Shown here: one piece after another, positions 1 through 10,211 of the stretch
Layout: the number at the start of each line of letters is the position of its first letter
Position numbering within the stretch: position 1 is the stretch's first letter
Origin: Bacteroidales bacterium
GTDB taxonomy: Bacteria; Bacteroidota; Bacteroidia; Bacteroidales; P3
Length of the DNA stretch: 64,000 nucleotides
Assembly: GCA_017962545.1 (NCBI GenBank)
Contig: JAGCVD010000022.1
Span: 1 to 64,000 of the forward strand
Direction of reading: 5' to 3'
Made by a program: the position numbers and the translations under genes
The notes under the pieces: generated by a model
Seen by the model: the letters and a program-made list of their open reading frames with translations, nothing else
What the model was told of the DNA's origin: nothing
Databases searched by the model: none

Positions 1-820
1 AGCAGACCATCATGGCGATACGCTCACCAGCATAGCTGAAGCTCTTGGAACCGGAAATCATGATGACGTAGAGGTCGGTATACTTGGCCACGGTGGGCTG
101 GAAGGGAGCCTGGCCGGGGACGCTGTAGTCCTTGCGGAAGTCCATGAGGAAGTAGGCGGAGTCCTCCATGACGACGACGCCGTACTTGTTGGCCATCTCG
201 CCGATGATTTTCAATTCATGCTCGGTGAAGCAGAACCAGGCGGGGTTGTTGGGGCTGCTGAAAATCATGCAAGCCACATCGCCGTCCTTCAGTTCCTCTT
301 CGAGTTTGTCGCGCAGTTTGTCGCCACGATACTCATAGACGTCGAAAGCCTTCATGGGGATGCCCAGCACGCGGCACTGCTGCTTCTGCACAGGGAAACC
401 CGGGTCAATGAAGAGCACCTTGGTCTTCTTGGCATCGTAGCGGGTCAGCGTGAGGAAGCTGGCGAAGCCTGCCTGCATGGAGCCCACGGTGGGCACGCAG
501 CAGTCGGGCGTCACGTCAATGTCGAGGAAGTTCTTCACGAAGCGGGCGGCCTCCTTCTTGAAGTCGGCGGTACCGTAAATCTCAGGATAGATGCTGGCGA
601 CACCGCTCTTGAGGGCCTCGATCTGGGCGTTGACACCCACCTGCGGGGCAGGGAGGCCGGGGATGCCCATCTCCATCTTCACAAAACGGACGCCAGTCTC
701 CTTCTCCACATCCTGTATCATCTTGCGCATCTCACGAATGCTGGCCTTGCCGGGGTTCTGGATTTTGTTGGCCGCGGCAATGCGGTCTATCGTTTCTTTC
801 TGTATAGGGATTTGTGTCAT
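1..820 (-). CDS. PLP-dependent class I/II aminotransferase, 3' end cut by window
   Basis: The minus-strand frame from the ATG at 820 gives 273 residues and then leaves the window, so the C-terminus is missing. It reads as a fold-type I aminotransferase: the motif SGSKSFSYAGERIA holds the probable Schiff-base lysine (Lys259), and SSPNNP and the acidic VVMEDSAY stretch are typical cofactor-binding elements. The substrate cannot be told from the visible part; aspartate- or aromatic-type enzymes are both possible. It starts 12 nt after the stop of the porD-like gene on the same strand, so the two are probably co-transcribed. The plus-strand open frame over this region is a shadow. Confidence 0.85.
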   Translation of the reverse strand, partial: MTQIPIQKETIDRIAAANKIQNPGKASIREMRKMIQDVEKETGVRFVKMEMGIPGLPAPQVGVNAQIEALKSGVASIYPEIYGTADFKKEAARFVKNFLDIDVTPDCCVPTVGSMQAGFASFLTLTRYDAKKTKVLFIDPGFPVQKQQCRVLGIPMKAFDVYEYRGDKLRDKLEEELKDGDVACMIFSSPNNPAWFCFTEHELKIIGEMANKYGVVVMEDSAYFLMDFRKDYSVPGQAPFQPTVAKYTDLYVIMISGSKSFSYAGERIAMMVC

Positions 821-832
821 GTTGTATTATGT

Positions 833-1759
833 TTATTTTTTTGTATTGAAATCTTTCATTTTCACAGCATTGATGGGACTAATCTCCTTAATCAGGTCAT
901 AGACCGTCTGCTTCTCTTCCGCCGGCGCGGGAGTGAAGATACTGACAAGTTCCTGTATCTTGACGTCGACAAACTGCGTCACCGACAGCAGGTTGGAACG
1001 CCTCTTGTGCACCTCCTGCAGGTCGCGCAGCGAAGTGATGATGGCCTGACGTGCCTGCGTCTGGTCTTTGGTCATCATATCGAGGCCCAGACGATGGTAG
1101 TCATAGTAGGCCTGGTGCAGCTGCGCGTAGGCGCCGTTGGTGTGGTTCTCCATGAACCAGTAACGACTTTTCTGTCCTTCGCTGCTCTTCCAGCCCACAT
1201 AGCCGCTGCCCTCGGCAGCCTGCTGCACCTGCTGTGCCAGCTGGAAGAACGGCTCTCCTCCGTTGGGCGCATAGCTATCGAAATAGATGCCCAGCATCAG
1301 GTAGCAATAGTAGCCAAGCGTCGAACTAAGGTTGCTGTAGAAGTTACCCAAATCGAAGTCGAGCGGCTGGCTCTCGTTGAAAGAGAAGTTAAAGTTCCCA
1401 CTCTCCAAATAGTTGAAGAGACCCGTGGTATAGGTGGAGTTGTACACTGGGCGCCGCAATTGTATCTGCAGCTGACCAGCGAAGTCGGTGGCCGAAGAGC
1501 GGGTATTGAGTATCAACGTAACGCCGCAATCCAACTGCTCTTGCGGGTCGAAAGCCATATTTGTCCAGCGACGACCGTTGATGAAATCCTCTATAGCCTG
1601 TTTCATGGCATCGAACACTTTTTTGTCGCTCGCCGACTCGTATGCCTGCGTCGTGGTGAGCAGCTTCTGGTAGTTCACCTGCACGGCACAACGGAATTCC
1701 TGCCCCTGTGCAACACAGAAGCAGAACATTATCAGCAATATAGACAATATTCGGCGCAT
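833..1759 (-). CDS. porD: PorD-like (DUF4835) type IX secretion protein
   Basis: A 308-residue secreted protein of the DUF4835 family, which is annotated as the T9SS component PorD. A short signal peptide (MRRILSILLIMFCFCVAQGQ) is followed by the typical beginning FRCAVQVNYQKL and the FINGRRWTN motif. The open frame continues upstream to 1813, but a Bacteroidota -7 box (TATATTTG, minus strand 1771-1778) lies inside that extension, so the transcript must start near 1765 and the ATG at 1759 is the start. This leaves a leader of only about six nucleotides. Two proteins with T9SS sorting tails are encoded elsewhere in the window, so a working T9SS makes sense. The exact role of PorD in the machinery is not well defined. 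Confidence 0.82.
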   Translation of the reverse strand: MRRILSILLIMFCFCVAQGQEFRCAVQVNYQKLLTTTQAYESASDKKVFDAMKQAIEDFINGRRWTNMAFDPQEQLDCGVTLILNTRSSATDFAGQLQIQLRRPVYNSTYTTGLFNYLESGNFNFSFNESQPLDFDLGNFYSNLSSTLGYYCYLMLGIYFDSYAPNGGEPFFQLAQQVQQAAEGSGYVGWKSSEGQKSRYWFMENHTNGAYAQLHQAYYDYHRLGLDMMTKDQTQARQAIITSLRDLQEVHKRRSNLLSVTQFVDVKIQELVSIFTPAPAEEKQTVYDLIKEISPINAVKMKDFNTKK

Positions 1760-1770
1760 ACTTTCCCGTG

Positions 1771-1804
1771 CAAATATACAACTTTTTACAATATCTGGCA
1801 AACT
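1771..1804 (-). promoter_or_regulatory. porD promoter
   Basis: On the minus strand TTTG is followed after about 20 nt by TATATTTG (1771-1778). The spacing and both boxes fit the Bacteroidota housekeeping promoter. Its position inside the longer open frame decides the start codon of porD. Confidence 0.6.
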
Positions 1805-1858
1805 TAATTTCACCTCTTGGAACGGCAGATTCCCTGTGTTGATTAATTGTTAATATAA

Positions 1859-3877
<2,019 letters not shown>

Positions 3878-3880
3878 CGG

Positions 3881-3917
3881 CCTCACCCCTACCCCCTCTC
3901 CTAGGAGGAGAGGGGAA
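3881..3917 (+). repeat. REP-like palindromic repeat, copy 1
   Basis: A CTCACCCC run is followed by the hairpin CCCCTCTCCT-AGG-AGGAGAGGGG. The same sequence recurs in inverted orientation at 3979-4016. It may also end the gyrB transcript, but no T-tract follows on the plus strand. Confidence 0.65.
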
Positions 3918-3978
3918 TAGAATAAAAAAAAAAGAAAGACCAATGTTTAACCAATAAAAACCGACAGCCCTGGTATCC

Positions 3979-4016
3979 ACTCCCCTCGCCTAACAGGAGA
4001 GGGGTTGGGGGTGAGG
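3979..4016 (-). repeat. REP-like palindromic repeat, copy 2 (inverted)
   Basis: Reverse complement of the element at 3881-3917, with stem CCCCTC/GAGGGG and the same CTCACCCC flank. The two copies face each other across an A-rich 60-nt spacer and end 10 nt before the pepE start codon. Confidence 0.65.
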
Positions 4017-4025
4017 CTGACAATT

Positions 4026-4775
4026 ATGGATAAAAGAAACCTCCTGCTCATCAGCAACAGCACCATGCGCGGAGAAGCCTATCTCGGCTGGTGCAAGGAC
4101 ATGATTGCCGACTTCTGCCGTCGGCACAACGTGAAGAAAGTGCTCTTCGTACCGTATGCCGGCGTGAGCCTCGCCGAAGGCGGACTCAACAAGAGCTACG
4201 ACGCCTACGAGGCCAAGGTGGCTAAAGTTTACGCCGAATTCGGCGTAAAACTCACCAGCGTACACCACAAGGCGCTGCCCATCAACGCCGTCTACGACAC
4301 CGACTGCGTGGCCGTGGGCGGTGGCAACACCTTCCATCTGGTTAAGGAATTGCAGCGCACAGGCCTCATGCAGGCCATCCGCCAGCGCGCCTTCGACGGC
4401 ATGCCCTACATGGGCTGGAGTGCCGGCAGCAATGTGGCTGGTCCCACGCTCTGCACCACCAACGACATGCCCATCGTCATGCCCGCATCGTTCGACTGCA
4501 TGGGTCTGGTACCCTTCCAGATCAACCCGCACTACACTGATTTCTTCGACCCGAAGCACGGCGGCGAGACCCGCGACGACCGTCTGAAGGAGTATATCAT
4601 GGTCAACCCCAAGGCCACCGTCGCCGCCATCCGCGAAGCCACGGCCCTGTGCCTCGAGGAGGGCAAGCTGAAGTTGATAGGAAAACCCAATAAAATGAAG
4701 GTGTTTAAAACAAAGATGGAGAACACCAAGGAGTACGGCCTCCGCAGCAACATCGACTTCCTGCTGAAAGCATAA
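4026..4775 (+). CDS. pepE: Dipeptidase E (alpha-aspartyl dipeptidase, S51)
   Basis: A 249-residue cytoplasmic serine peptidase of family S51 that cleaves N-terminal aspartyl dipeptides. The nucleophile elbow GWSAGSN puts the catalytic serine at residue 132. The glycine-rich AVGGGNTFHL motif upstream is typical, and the downstream INPHYTDFF region probably carries the catalytic histidine. The frame stays open from 4005, but the only start there is TTG inside the palindromic repeat; the ATG at 4026 gives the normal N-terminus MDKRNLLLISNST. Length matches the family (about 230-250). A small membrane-protein gene follows after 4 nt, so the two may form an operon. Confidence 0.9.
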   Translation: MDKRNLLLISNSTMRGEAYLGWCKDMIADFCRRHNVKKVLFVPYAGVSLAEGGLNKSYDAYEAKVAKVYAEFGVKLTSVHHKALPINAVYDTDCVAVGGGNTFHLVKELQRTGLMQAIRQRAFDGMPYMGWSAGSNVAGPTLCTTNDMPIVMPASFDCMGLVPFQINPHYTDFFDPKHGGETRDDRLKEYIMVNPKATVAAIREATALCLEEGKLKLIGKPNKMKVFKTKMENTKEYGLRSNIDFLLKA

Positions 4776-4779
4776 GACT

Positions 4780-5013
4780 ATGGGCTACAAAGAATTTGCC
4801 ACCAAGACATTCTGGGGTCGCTTCGTCGACAACATGATATTATTCATCATCCTCGACATCTTCTATTTCCTCTTCCTCTATGTGATAAAGCATTTTGACT
4901 GGGACGACGTATTCATCGGGTTTGGTGTCGACATCGTTCTGGCCCTCGCCTTCGCCGCCTTCGGCTTCGGCTGGACAAAATACTCCCAAAAGGGCAACAA
5001 AAAGAAAGAATAG
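4780..5013 (+). CDS. Small two-pass membrane protein
   Basis: A 77-residue protein with two predicted membrane segments (about residues 18-38 and 46-64) and a lysine-rich tail (NKKKE). It starts 4 nt after the pepE stop, so it is probably translated from the same mRNA. A strong hairpin follows the gene. I do not recognise a family; related short proteins occur in Bacteroidales without a known role. Confidence that it is a real gene rests on spacing, the membrane segments and the GC-rich codon use that matches its neighbours. Confidence 0.6.
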   Translation: MGYKEFATKTFWGRFVDNMILFIILDIFYFLFLYVIKHFDWDDVFIGFGVDIVLALAFAAFGFGWTKYSQKGNKKKE

Positions 5014-5040
5014 ACAGCCCCGCTGAGGCCAGTATATAAC

Positions 5041-5073
5041 AATAGCCGTGGGTAAACCCACCCACGGCTATTA
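5041..5073. terminator. Bidirectional hairpin between convergent genes
   Basis: AATAGCCGTGGGT and its complement ACCCACGGCTATT form a 13-bp stem between the end of the small membrane-protein gene and the end of the minus-strand lipoprotein gene. It can serve both directions. Confidence 0.65.
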
Positions 5074-5093
5074 TCCGTTATTTCCATTAGGAA

Positions 5094-5510
5094 TTATTTA
5101 CCTCCCACCTCTATATAATCATATACTTTACCATTATCATTGGTATATCTAAAAACACTATTGTTTAGAAATACAAATTCTTTGGAGTGTTCTGTCGTAT
5201 TTCCATTAGATGCAGTCGTTGTATATTCTATTTTTAAATCAGGATATGAATAAGTATATTTTCCCGTATAAAGAGAACCAATCAATGGGCCATACGGATT
5301 ATCATAGCGTGACGATATTTCGAACTCAGAAGATGAGATAAATCTAATAACCTCATACTCATAATATCTGTTATTATACACATCCCAATGCCATTGCATA
5401 GAAGCATACGTTTTCCCTTCTATCGAATTATCATCTTTACTACAGGACACAGCTAGCATTGATACTACCGAGACAACCAATACTGCTACCGTTTTAATGT
5501 GTTTAAACAT
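5094..5510 (-). CDS. AT-rich putative lipoprotein
   Basis: A 138-residue protein with an N-terminal lipoprotein signal (MFKHIKTVAVLVVSVVSM, lipobox LAVSC). The mature part is rich in Tyr, Ser and Asn and looks beta-stranded (YEYEVIRFISSSEFEISS); no family is recognised. The frame extends upstream, but the ATG at 5510 sits at the correct distance before the hydrophobic core. Base composition (by eye below 40% G+C) is very different from the core genes, suggesting an accessory or recently acquired gene. It stands alone between a terminator and a 417-nt non-coding stretch. Confidence 0.62.
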   Translation of the reverse strand: MFKHIKTVAVLVVSVVSMLAVSCSKDDNSIEGKTYASMQWHWDVYNNRYYEYEVIRFISSSEFEISSRYDNPYGPLIGSLYTGKYTYSYPDLKIEYTTTASNGNTTEHSKEFVFLNNSVFRYTNDNGKVYDYIEVGGK

Positions 5511-5927
5511 ATTGTTGTGTTTTAAAACAGACTCTTCCGTGCCTCGTTGAGCCATACAATTAAGAAGCGTGGCACCGATATGTTGCTTCCCGAATAGAGG
5601 TCTTGAGAATACCTGGAAAAGAGAAGTTGCAATCAGTCCACGCTAAAACAGCGCGAACCGTTACACCTTACTTGCTTTCCCATTGGAGTTTCTCAAGTTC
5701 CTATTCGCAAGCCAGCATAACGCTTCGGCGATTTCCTTTGAAATCAGGTGCAAAAATACACACTTTTTGCGACATAGCCAAATTTATTTTGCCTTATCGG
5801 TTGAAAGCAGTACTTTTGCTGTCATATTTCCCTCTACACCGCTCTACTTTTTTCATCTTCGTACAATATTACATTTACAATATCGTTATATAACTATATA
5901 TTTAGTTTCATAACATGCTTTATAATC
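5511..5927. other. Non-coding spacer with a strong promoter at its right end
   Basis: No convincing gene is seen: the short plus-strand frames have no family features or good starts. The right half holds a perfect Bacteroidota promoter (5788-5818) reading toward the peptidase gene, leaving a leader of roughly 100 AT-rich nucleotides. The left half (5560-5720) is unassigned. Confidence 0.5.
5788..5818 (+). promoter_or_regulatory. Consensus Bacteroidota promoter
   Basis: TTTG (5788-5791), a 19-nt spacer, then TACTTTTG (5811-5818). It drives the LytM-like/S41 gene starting at 5928, or a small RNA in its long leader. Confidence 0.75.
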
Positions 5928-8120
5928 ATGAAAACAAAAGAACGCAAAAGTACACCTAACGCCAAGAGGCGGGTGAAGCATGGGTACACAATTACAGTGT
6001 TGCTGTCGGTGCTGCTTCTGGCACCGACGGGGACAAAAGCACAGACGTGGCGCTGGCCAATGGCCGGACACAAGGCTGGCGAGAATATTCTCAGCCAACC
6101 AAACTCCTACATCGACAAGGAGTTCAACTGCTGCGACCTCTTCATCGGCGGCGAGGAGGGCGACGTGGTGCTCTCTCCCGTCGATGGAAAAATCATATAT
6201 GTCAGCATCAACTATCATCCCTCGCTTGATTATGTGATAGGAGGAAGGTGCGATCCCGATATGACATGGGACGAAAACATCGCCCAATTCGTCAAATCGA
6301 ACAGCAACTGCGACCCCCAGTATGTGTCAGGCGAGCTCAGCATACGTCTCGCCAACGGCCAAAAAATACACCTATCTGGTCTCAACGGAAAGATGCGTCT
6401 TATAGAAGGGCAGATAATATCTGCCGGCGACACCATAGGGCGATTGGCATGGGCGTATAAAGGCTTGCACAAGCCTTCGCTGAACGTCTCCAGCAGCACT
6501 CACTTAGACGTTTCCAGCGACCCCCTTTCCCCATTCGGACTGAAGAGCAACTTCCACCTTGACATGGAGGAACGTGAAGACCCCGTCTCTGTCGAAAAAG
6601 TGCGCGACGATCTCATCGTCCTCGAGAAAGCTGTGCTAGAGCTCTACCCCTCACTGAACGAGCGTATGAGCAACGAGGCGTTCCATGACAGCATGGAGGC
6701 CTTGCGCCAGTGGGTGAGAGAGCCTGTGCCGCAGATGGACATGGAACCACTGGCACGCTTCCTTCATCTGTTGCACGACAGCCATATAGCGCGATTGCCA
6801 GACAGATTCAACAAGAAAGAATTCGACTTCTACGTGCCAGTGCTACACTACCTGTTCTGTGACGACACACTGCGTGTGTTGGGAGCCGGGAAAGGCTACG
6901 AGAAATACCAAGGGAAGGCTATCACAAGCATCGACGGCATATCGGGTTGCGACTATGCGGCGCTGGCCAAGAAATACGTCAGTCTGTACGACCACAACGT
7001 GGAGAGCGTCATGGAGGAGATGGTATTCCTGAGTCCCTACGCCCACTTCATGAATCGCGGTGCCACCAAAGAGAGCAAGAGTCACGTCGTCTTCACCGAC
7101 GGCGAGGAGGCCGAGATACCGTTCACCCATTATCCTGTAAAGTTTGACTACACGACCTTCCCTTACCACAATATAGTGAAATGGGGAACCACCAACCTCC
7201 AGATGCACCCCGACAGCATATACACCACACGGCAGCTGAACGACTCCACCGCCTACCTCGGCATCAAGACTTTCGACATCAGCAAGACCAAGCTAGACCA
7301 GCTACTCCTATGGATAGGCGAAAACAAGTCGGCCAACATGATTATCGACATGCGCAACAACTATGGCGGCGACCCTGAGATATTGAACAAACTGCTGGCC
7401 TGCTTCGCCCAGCAGCCGATGAACCGCCAAAAAGGGAGCCATCTGTATGTAAAGAAACAGGGCAACTTTGAGACGCTCCGCTACAGTGACAACCACAACA
7501 GAGAGGAGATACTCTTCCCCGACTACACTCAAGTGGAAGGGAAAGACGGATACTATAGCTACGACTCCACCAAAACAAGCTATTGCATCATGCCCGACAG
7601 CAACCACCAGTATACAGGGCGTGTATATGTGCTCACCAACTCCAAGTCTATTTCGTGTGCCACATTGTTCCCATCAGTACTGGTACGTAACCGCCGCGGT
7701 GTCAGCGTAGGTCGCGAGACTGGCTCCGCTTACCATTACATCACAGCCTTGGAGACTGCCCAGATAGTGCTCCCCAACATCCAACGCACGATAGCCATCC
7801 CGATGGTAAAGATAGTCTTCGACACTACGGTGTGCGACCGCACCCCCTGGGGCCGCGGTCTGCTGCCCGACTACGAGCTGCCGCTGACCTACAAAGAGCT
7901 TACTATGGGTGACGACGGCGAGACAGACTTGATGCTGGAATACGCCCTACAGCTGATTGCCGACGGCAAATACCTCAGTGCCGAAGACCCCTTCGCCGAA
8001 GCCGACGCTTCCCCAAAGGCCAGCCGTTGGTGGATATGGGCATTGGGCGCCATCTGCATCGCTGCCATAGGCTTTAGTTTTATCAAGTTCTACCATAAAG
8101 GCAGACATAAAAAAGAATAA
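5928..8120 (+). CDS. LytM-like plus S41 peptidase fusion, membrane-anchored
   Basis: A 730-residue exported protein. Residues 20-39 form a signal sequence ending near KAQ. Residues 40-200 resemble a LytM/M23 domain (CCDLFIGG, SPVDGKIIYV, IHLSGL, THLDVS), but two of the usual zinc ligands appear replaced (first His by Phe or Asn, the last HxH by HLD), so it may bind peptidoglycan without cutting it. Residues 210 to about 650 read as an S41 tail-specific-protease-like domain: helical N-part, the MIIDMRNNYGGDPE motif, and SKSISCATLF with a probable catalytic serine. A C-terminal membrane helix (WWIWALGAICIAAIGF) precedes a basic tail. The combination suggests a cell-envelope protease; the substrate is unknown. 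Confidence 0.75.
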   Translation: MKTKERKSTPNAKRRVKHGYTITVLLSVLLLAPTGTKAQTWRWPMAGHKAGENILSQPNSYIDKEFNCCDLFIGGEEGDVVLSPVDGKIIYVSINYHPSLDYVIGGRCDPDMTWDENIAQFVKSNSNCDPQYVSGELSIRLANGQKIHLSGLNGKMRLIEGQIISAGDTIGRLAWAYKGLHKPSLNVSSSTHLDVSSDPLSPFGLKSNFHLDMEEREDPVSVEKVRDDLIVLEKAVLELYPSLNERMSNEAFHDSMEALRQWVREPVPQMDMEPLARFLHLLHDSHIARLPDRFNKKEFDFYVPVLHYLFCDDTLRVLGAGKGYEKYQGKAITSIDGISGCDYAALAKKYVSLYDHNVESVMEEMVFLSPYAHFMNRGATKESKSHVVFTDGEEAEIPFTHYPVKFDYTTFPYHNIVKWGTTNLQMHPDSIYTTRQLNDSTAYLGIKTFDISKTKLDQLLLWIGENKSANMIIDMRNNYGGDPEILNKLLACFAQQPMNRQKGSHLYVKKQGNFETLRYSDNHNREEILFPDYTQVEGKDGYYSYDSTKTSYCIMPDSNHQYTGRVYVLTNSKSISCATLFPSVLVRNRRGVSVGRETGSAYHYITALETAQIVLPNIQRTIAIPMVKIVFDTTVCDRTPWGRGLLPDYELPLTYKELTMGDDGETDLMLEYALQLIADGKYLSAEDPFAEADASPKASRWWIWALGAICIAAIGFSFIKFYHKGRHKKE

Positions 8121-8155
8121 ACAGGCCCGTAGGAGACAATCTGCCTAAACCAAAC

Positions 8156-8201
8156 ACATCCCGCACCACAGCAATCTTGCAATGTTGCGGGATATGTTTT
8201 T
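8156..8201 (+). terminator. Terminator after the S41 fusion gene
   Basis: ACATCCCGCA pairs with TGCGGGATATGT across a 20-nt loop and is followed by TTTTTG. Confidence 0.6.
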
Positions 8202-8360
8202 GAGTACACACTTTTCTTCAACTGGCCAAATTTAATTTTGTCGAGCCTGGAAATCGGGTCGTCGAAAAACGGTTTCAAAGCTTTCTTTTTTGTCAAAAAA
8301 AAGCCCCAAAATGTCACTTTATAACAAACAGATACTCAGTACATAAGAAATACCCCCTCT

Positions 8361-8393
8361 TACTCCTCTCCTACTCCTCTCCTACTCCCCTCC
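8361..8393 (+). repeat. 11-nt tandem repeat (3 units)
   Basis: TACTCCTCTCC twice, then TACTCCCCTCC. One of many short fixed-period tracts in the window. Confidence 0.8.
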
Positions 8394-8519
8394 TAGTGAC
8401 CATTTACTGGGGTAAGTGTTGAGTAGGCGGAGGATGGTTTTTCATCATTTAATGACAGGTTTATGATAGCACGGGAGGGGCTGGAAGGTGCCTGCCAGAG
8501 ACCGTCGCAATAAATTAAT

Positions 8520-8550
8520 TTTGTCATTTTAGCAGAAATGCGTACTTTTG
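8520..8550 (+). promoter_or_regulatory. nfo promoter
   Basis: TTTG (8520-8523), 19 nt, TACTTTTG (8543-8550). The ATG at 8581 follows 30 nt after the box, which supports that start over the upstream in-frame TTG at 8548. Confidence 0.75.
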
Positions 8551-8580
8551 CACACGGAAAACCTATCAACGCATCAACAA

Positions 8581-9420
8581 ATGACAAAATACATCGGGGC
8601 GCATGTGAGCGCATCGGGCGGCGTGGGCAACGCCATACTGAATGCGGAAGCCATCGGAGCCAATGCCTTTGCTCTGTTTACGCGTAACCAGCGCAGCTGG
8701 GTGAGCAAGCCACTGCCGCAGCTGGAAATCGACGGCTTCCGCGCGCTGCTCGTCGACCGCGGCTTCAAGCCCGCCATGGTGCTGCCGCACGACAGCTACC
8801 TCATCAACCTCGGCTCGCCCGACGAGGAGACCCTTCAAAAAAGCCGTGCCGCCTTCCTCGACGAGATGCAGAGGGCTCAGCAGCTGGAGCTCACCATGCT
8901 CAATTTCCACCCCGGCAGCCACCTTAACAAGATCAGCGAGGAGGAATGCCTCGACCAGATAGCCCGCGAGGTCAACCTCGCCCTCAGCAAGACCGAGGGC
9001 GTGACGGCTGTGATAGAGAACACCGCCGGACAAGGCACCAACCTCGGCTGGAAGTTCGAGCATATCGCCCGAATTATAGCGGGCATCGACGACAAGAGCC
9101 GCGTGGGCGTCTGCATCGACACCTGCCACACGCTGGCGGCGGGCTACGACCTGAGTACCGAGATGGGCTACCAGTTCTGTTTCGAGGAGTTCGAGCGCCT
9201 CGTGGGCTTCAAGTACCTGCGCGCCATACACCTCAACGACAGCAAAAAAGGCAACGGCAGCCATGTGGACCGCCACGAGGTGCTGGGCGAGGGATTCTTA
9301 GGCAAAGCCTTCTTCCCGCGCTTTATGCACGACGAGCGCTTCGACAACATGCCCATCATCCTCGAGACTCCCGACCCCATGCGCTGGGCCGAGGAAATCA
9401 AATGGCTACGGAGCCTGTAA
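8581..9420 (+). CDS. nfo: Endonuclease IV (AP endonuclease)
   Basis: A 279-residue TIM-barrel zinc enzyme that cleaves DNA 5' of abasic sites in base excision repair. Recognisable elements are the N-terminus [20 protein letters not shown], the [11 protein letters not shown] stretch, [38 protein letters not shown], and the final ILETPDP. All expected His, Glu and Asp metal ligands appear present. Length is normal for the family. It is transcribed from its own consensus promoter and is followed after 5 nt by a secreted YD-repeat protein, so the two may share a transcript though they have no obvious functional link. Confidence 0.95.
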   Translation: MTKYIGAHVSASGGVGNAILNAEAIGANAFALFTRNQRSWVSKPLPQLEIDGFRALLVDRGFKPAMVLPHDSYLINLGSPDEETLQKSRAAFLDEMQRAQQLELTMLNFHPGSHLNKISEEECLDQIAREVNLALSKTEGVTAVIENTAGQGTNLGWKFEHIARIIAGIDDKSRVGVCIDTCHTLAAGYDLSTEMGYQFCFEEFERLVGFKYLRAIHLNDSKKGNGSHVDRHEVLGEGFLGKAFFPRFMHDERFDNMPIILETPDPMRWAEEIKWLRSL

Positions 9421-9425
9421 TTATT

Positions 9426-10211
9426 ATGAAAACAAAGAGAATTATCTTGATGGCCGCCCTGCTGCTGGCGACAGCCGGTACGCAAGCGCAGTTCATGGTG
9501 AATCCAGATTATGCTCCAACAACCACTGCCACCGAAGGGCTGCGCGGTTCTGTCAAAGAGTTGGAGCAGGTGGAGATAACCCACGTTGATGGCGAGGAGC
9601 TCCGAGATGACACACTTTATCTGCACTTCGACCCGAACGGCCGACTGCAGGAACGGAAAAGCCCTTGGCATGCAGAATACCCTTACGAAAGAGACATCTA
9701 CTCCGGCGACCTGCTGACAGAGGTGATATGCTGGAACTGGGAGGATACCATACGGCTGTTCTATCATTATTCGGCAAACGGCTGTTTGGAAGCTGTCCGC
9801 CTCAACTACTACGACTACGAGGTAGACCAACGGACAGAGGATACAGCACATATACAGTGCGACAAACTGTGCCGCATCATTATGGAAGAAGAAACAAACA
9901 AGGATTCCACATTCTACACCTACGACCGTGCAGGACATCTTGTAACAAGGAGCGGCAGCTATTATTCCAACACCTTTGAATATGACAACCAAGGCAATCT
10001 CACTAAGTTTGCCCTCAAAAATGGTAACTTTACCAGAGAAATCATATATGTTCGCAATCTTCACGGAGATGTAACCGAGTATCAACGCACTGACTCAGAT
10101 GGCGCCACCGAATACCATCACTACGAATACTCTTACGACAAATACGGAAACTGGCTGACCCGCACCGAAGGGTCCAGCATCACCACACGCAAAATCACAT
10201 ATTATGAATAG
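9426..10211 (+). CDS. Secreted YD-repeat-like protein
   Basis: A 261-residue exported protein with signal peptide MKTKRIILMAALLLATAGTQAQ. The body carries degenerate YD-like units (FYTYDRAGHLVTRSG, FEYDNQGNLTKF, YEYSYDKYGNWLTR) similar to those of RHS/teneurin-type proteins but far too short to form a large cage. It is a paralogue of the protein at 12217: both begin their mature parts with an LRGSVK motif and end with a GNWLxR element followed by a paired-Tyr terminus. Its last codons overlap the DUF2461 gene by 8 nt. The role is unknown; a surface or periplasmic location is inferred from the signal peptide. Confidence 0.75.
   Translation: MKTKRIILMAALLLATAGTQAQFMVNPDYAPTTTATEGLRGSVKELEQVEITHVDGEELRDDTLYLHFDPNGRLQERKSPWHAEYPYERDIYSGDLLTEVICWNWEDTIRLFYHYSANGCLEAVRLNYYDYEVDQRTEDTAHIQCDKLCRIIMEEETNKDSTFYTYDRAGHLVTRSGSYYSNTFEYDNQGNLTKFALKNGNFTREIIYVRNLHGDVTEYQRTDSDGATEYHHYEYSYDKYGNWLTRTEGSSITTRKITYYE

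Larger units (their letters stand above)
8121..8580. other. Non-coding spacer: terminator, 11-nt repeats, promoter
   Basis: This 460-nt gap holds a hairpin at 8156-8201, three 11-nt tandem repeats at 8361-8393, and the nfo promoter at 8520-8550. No protein gene is supported. Confidence 0.6.

Noticed and set aside
218..1807. 529-codon plus-strand open frame
   Set aside because: Antisense to the aminotransferase and porD; it lacks domains and crosses the porD promoter.
5560..5913. Short plus-strand ORFs of 96 and 76 codons
   Set aside because: No family features, no ribosome site, and they cross a consensus promoter; treated as spacer.
8946..9425. Upstream extension of the YD-repeat protein frame into nfo
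   Set aside because: The Arg/Pro-rich sequence is an out-of-frame reading of nfo; the true start is the ATG at 9426 with a signal peptide.
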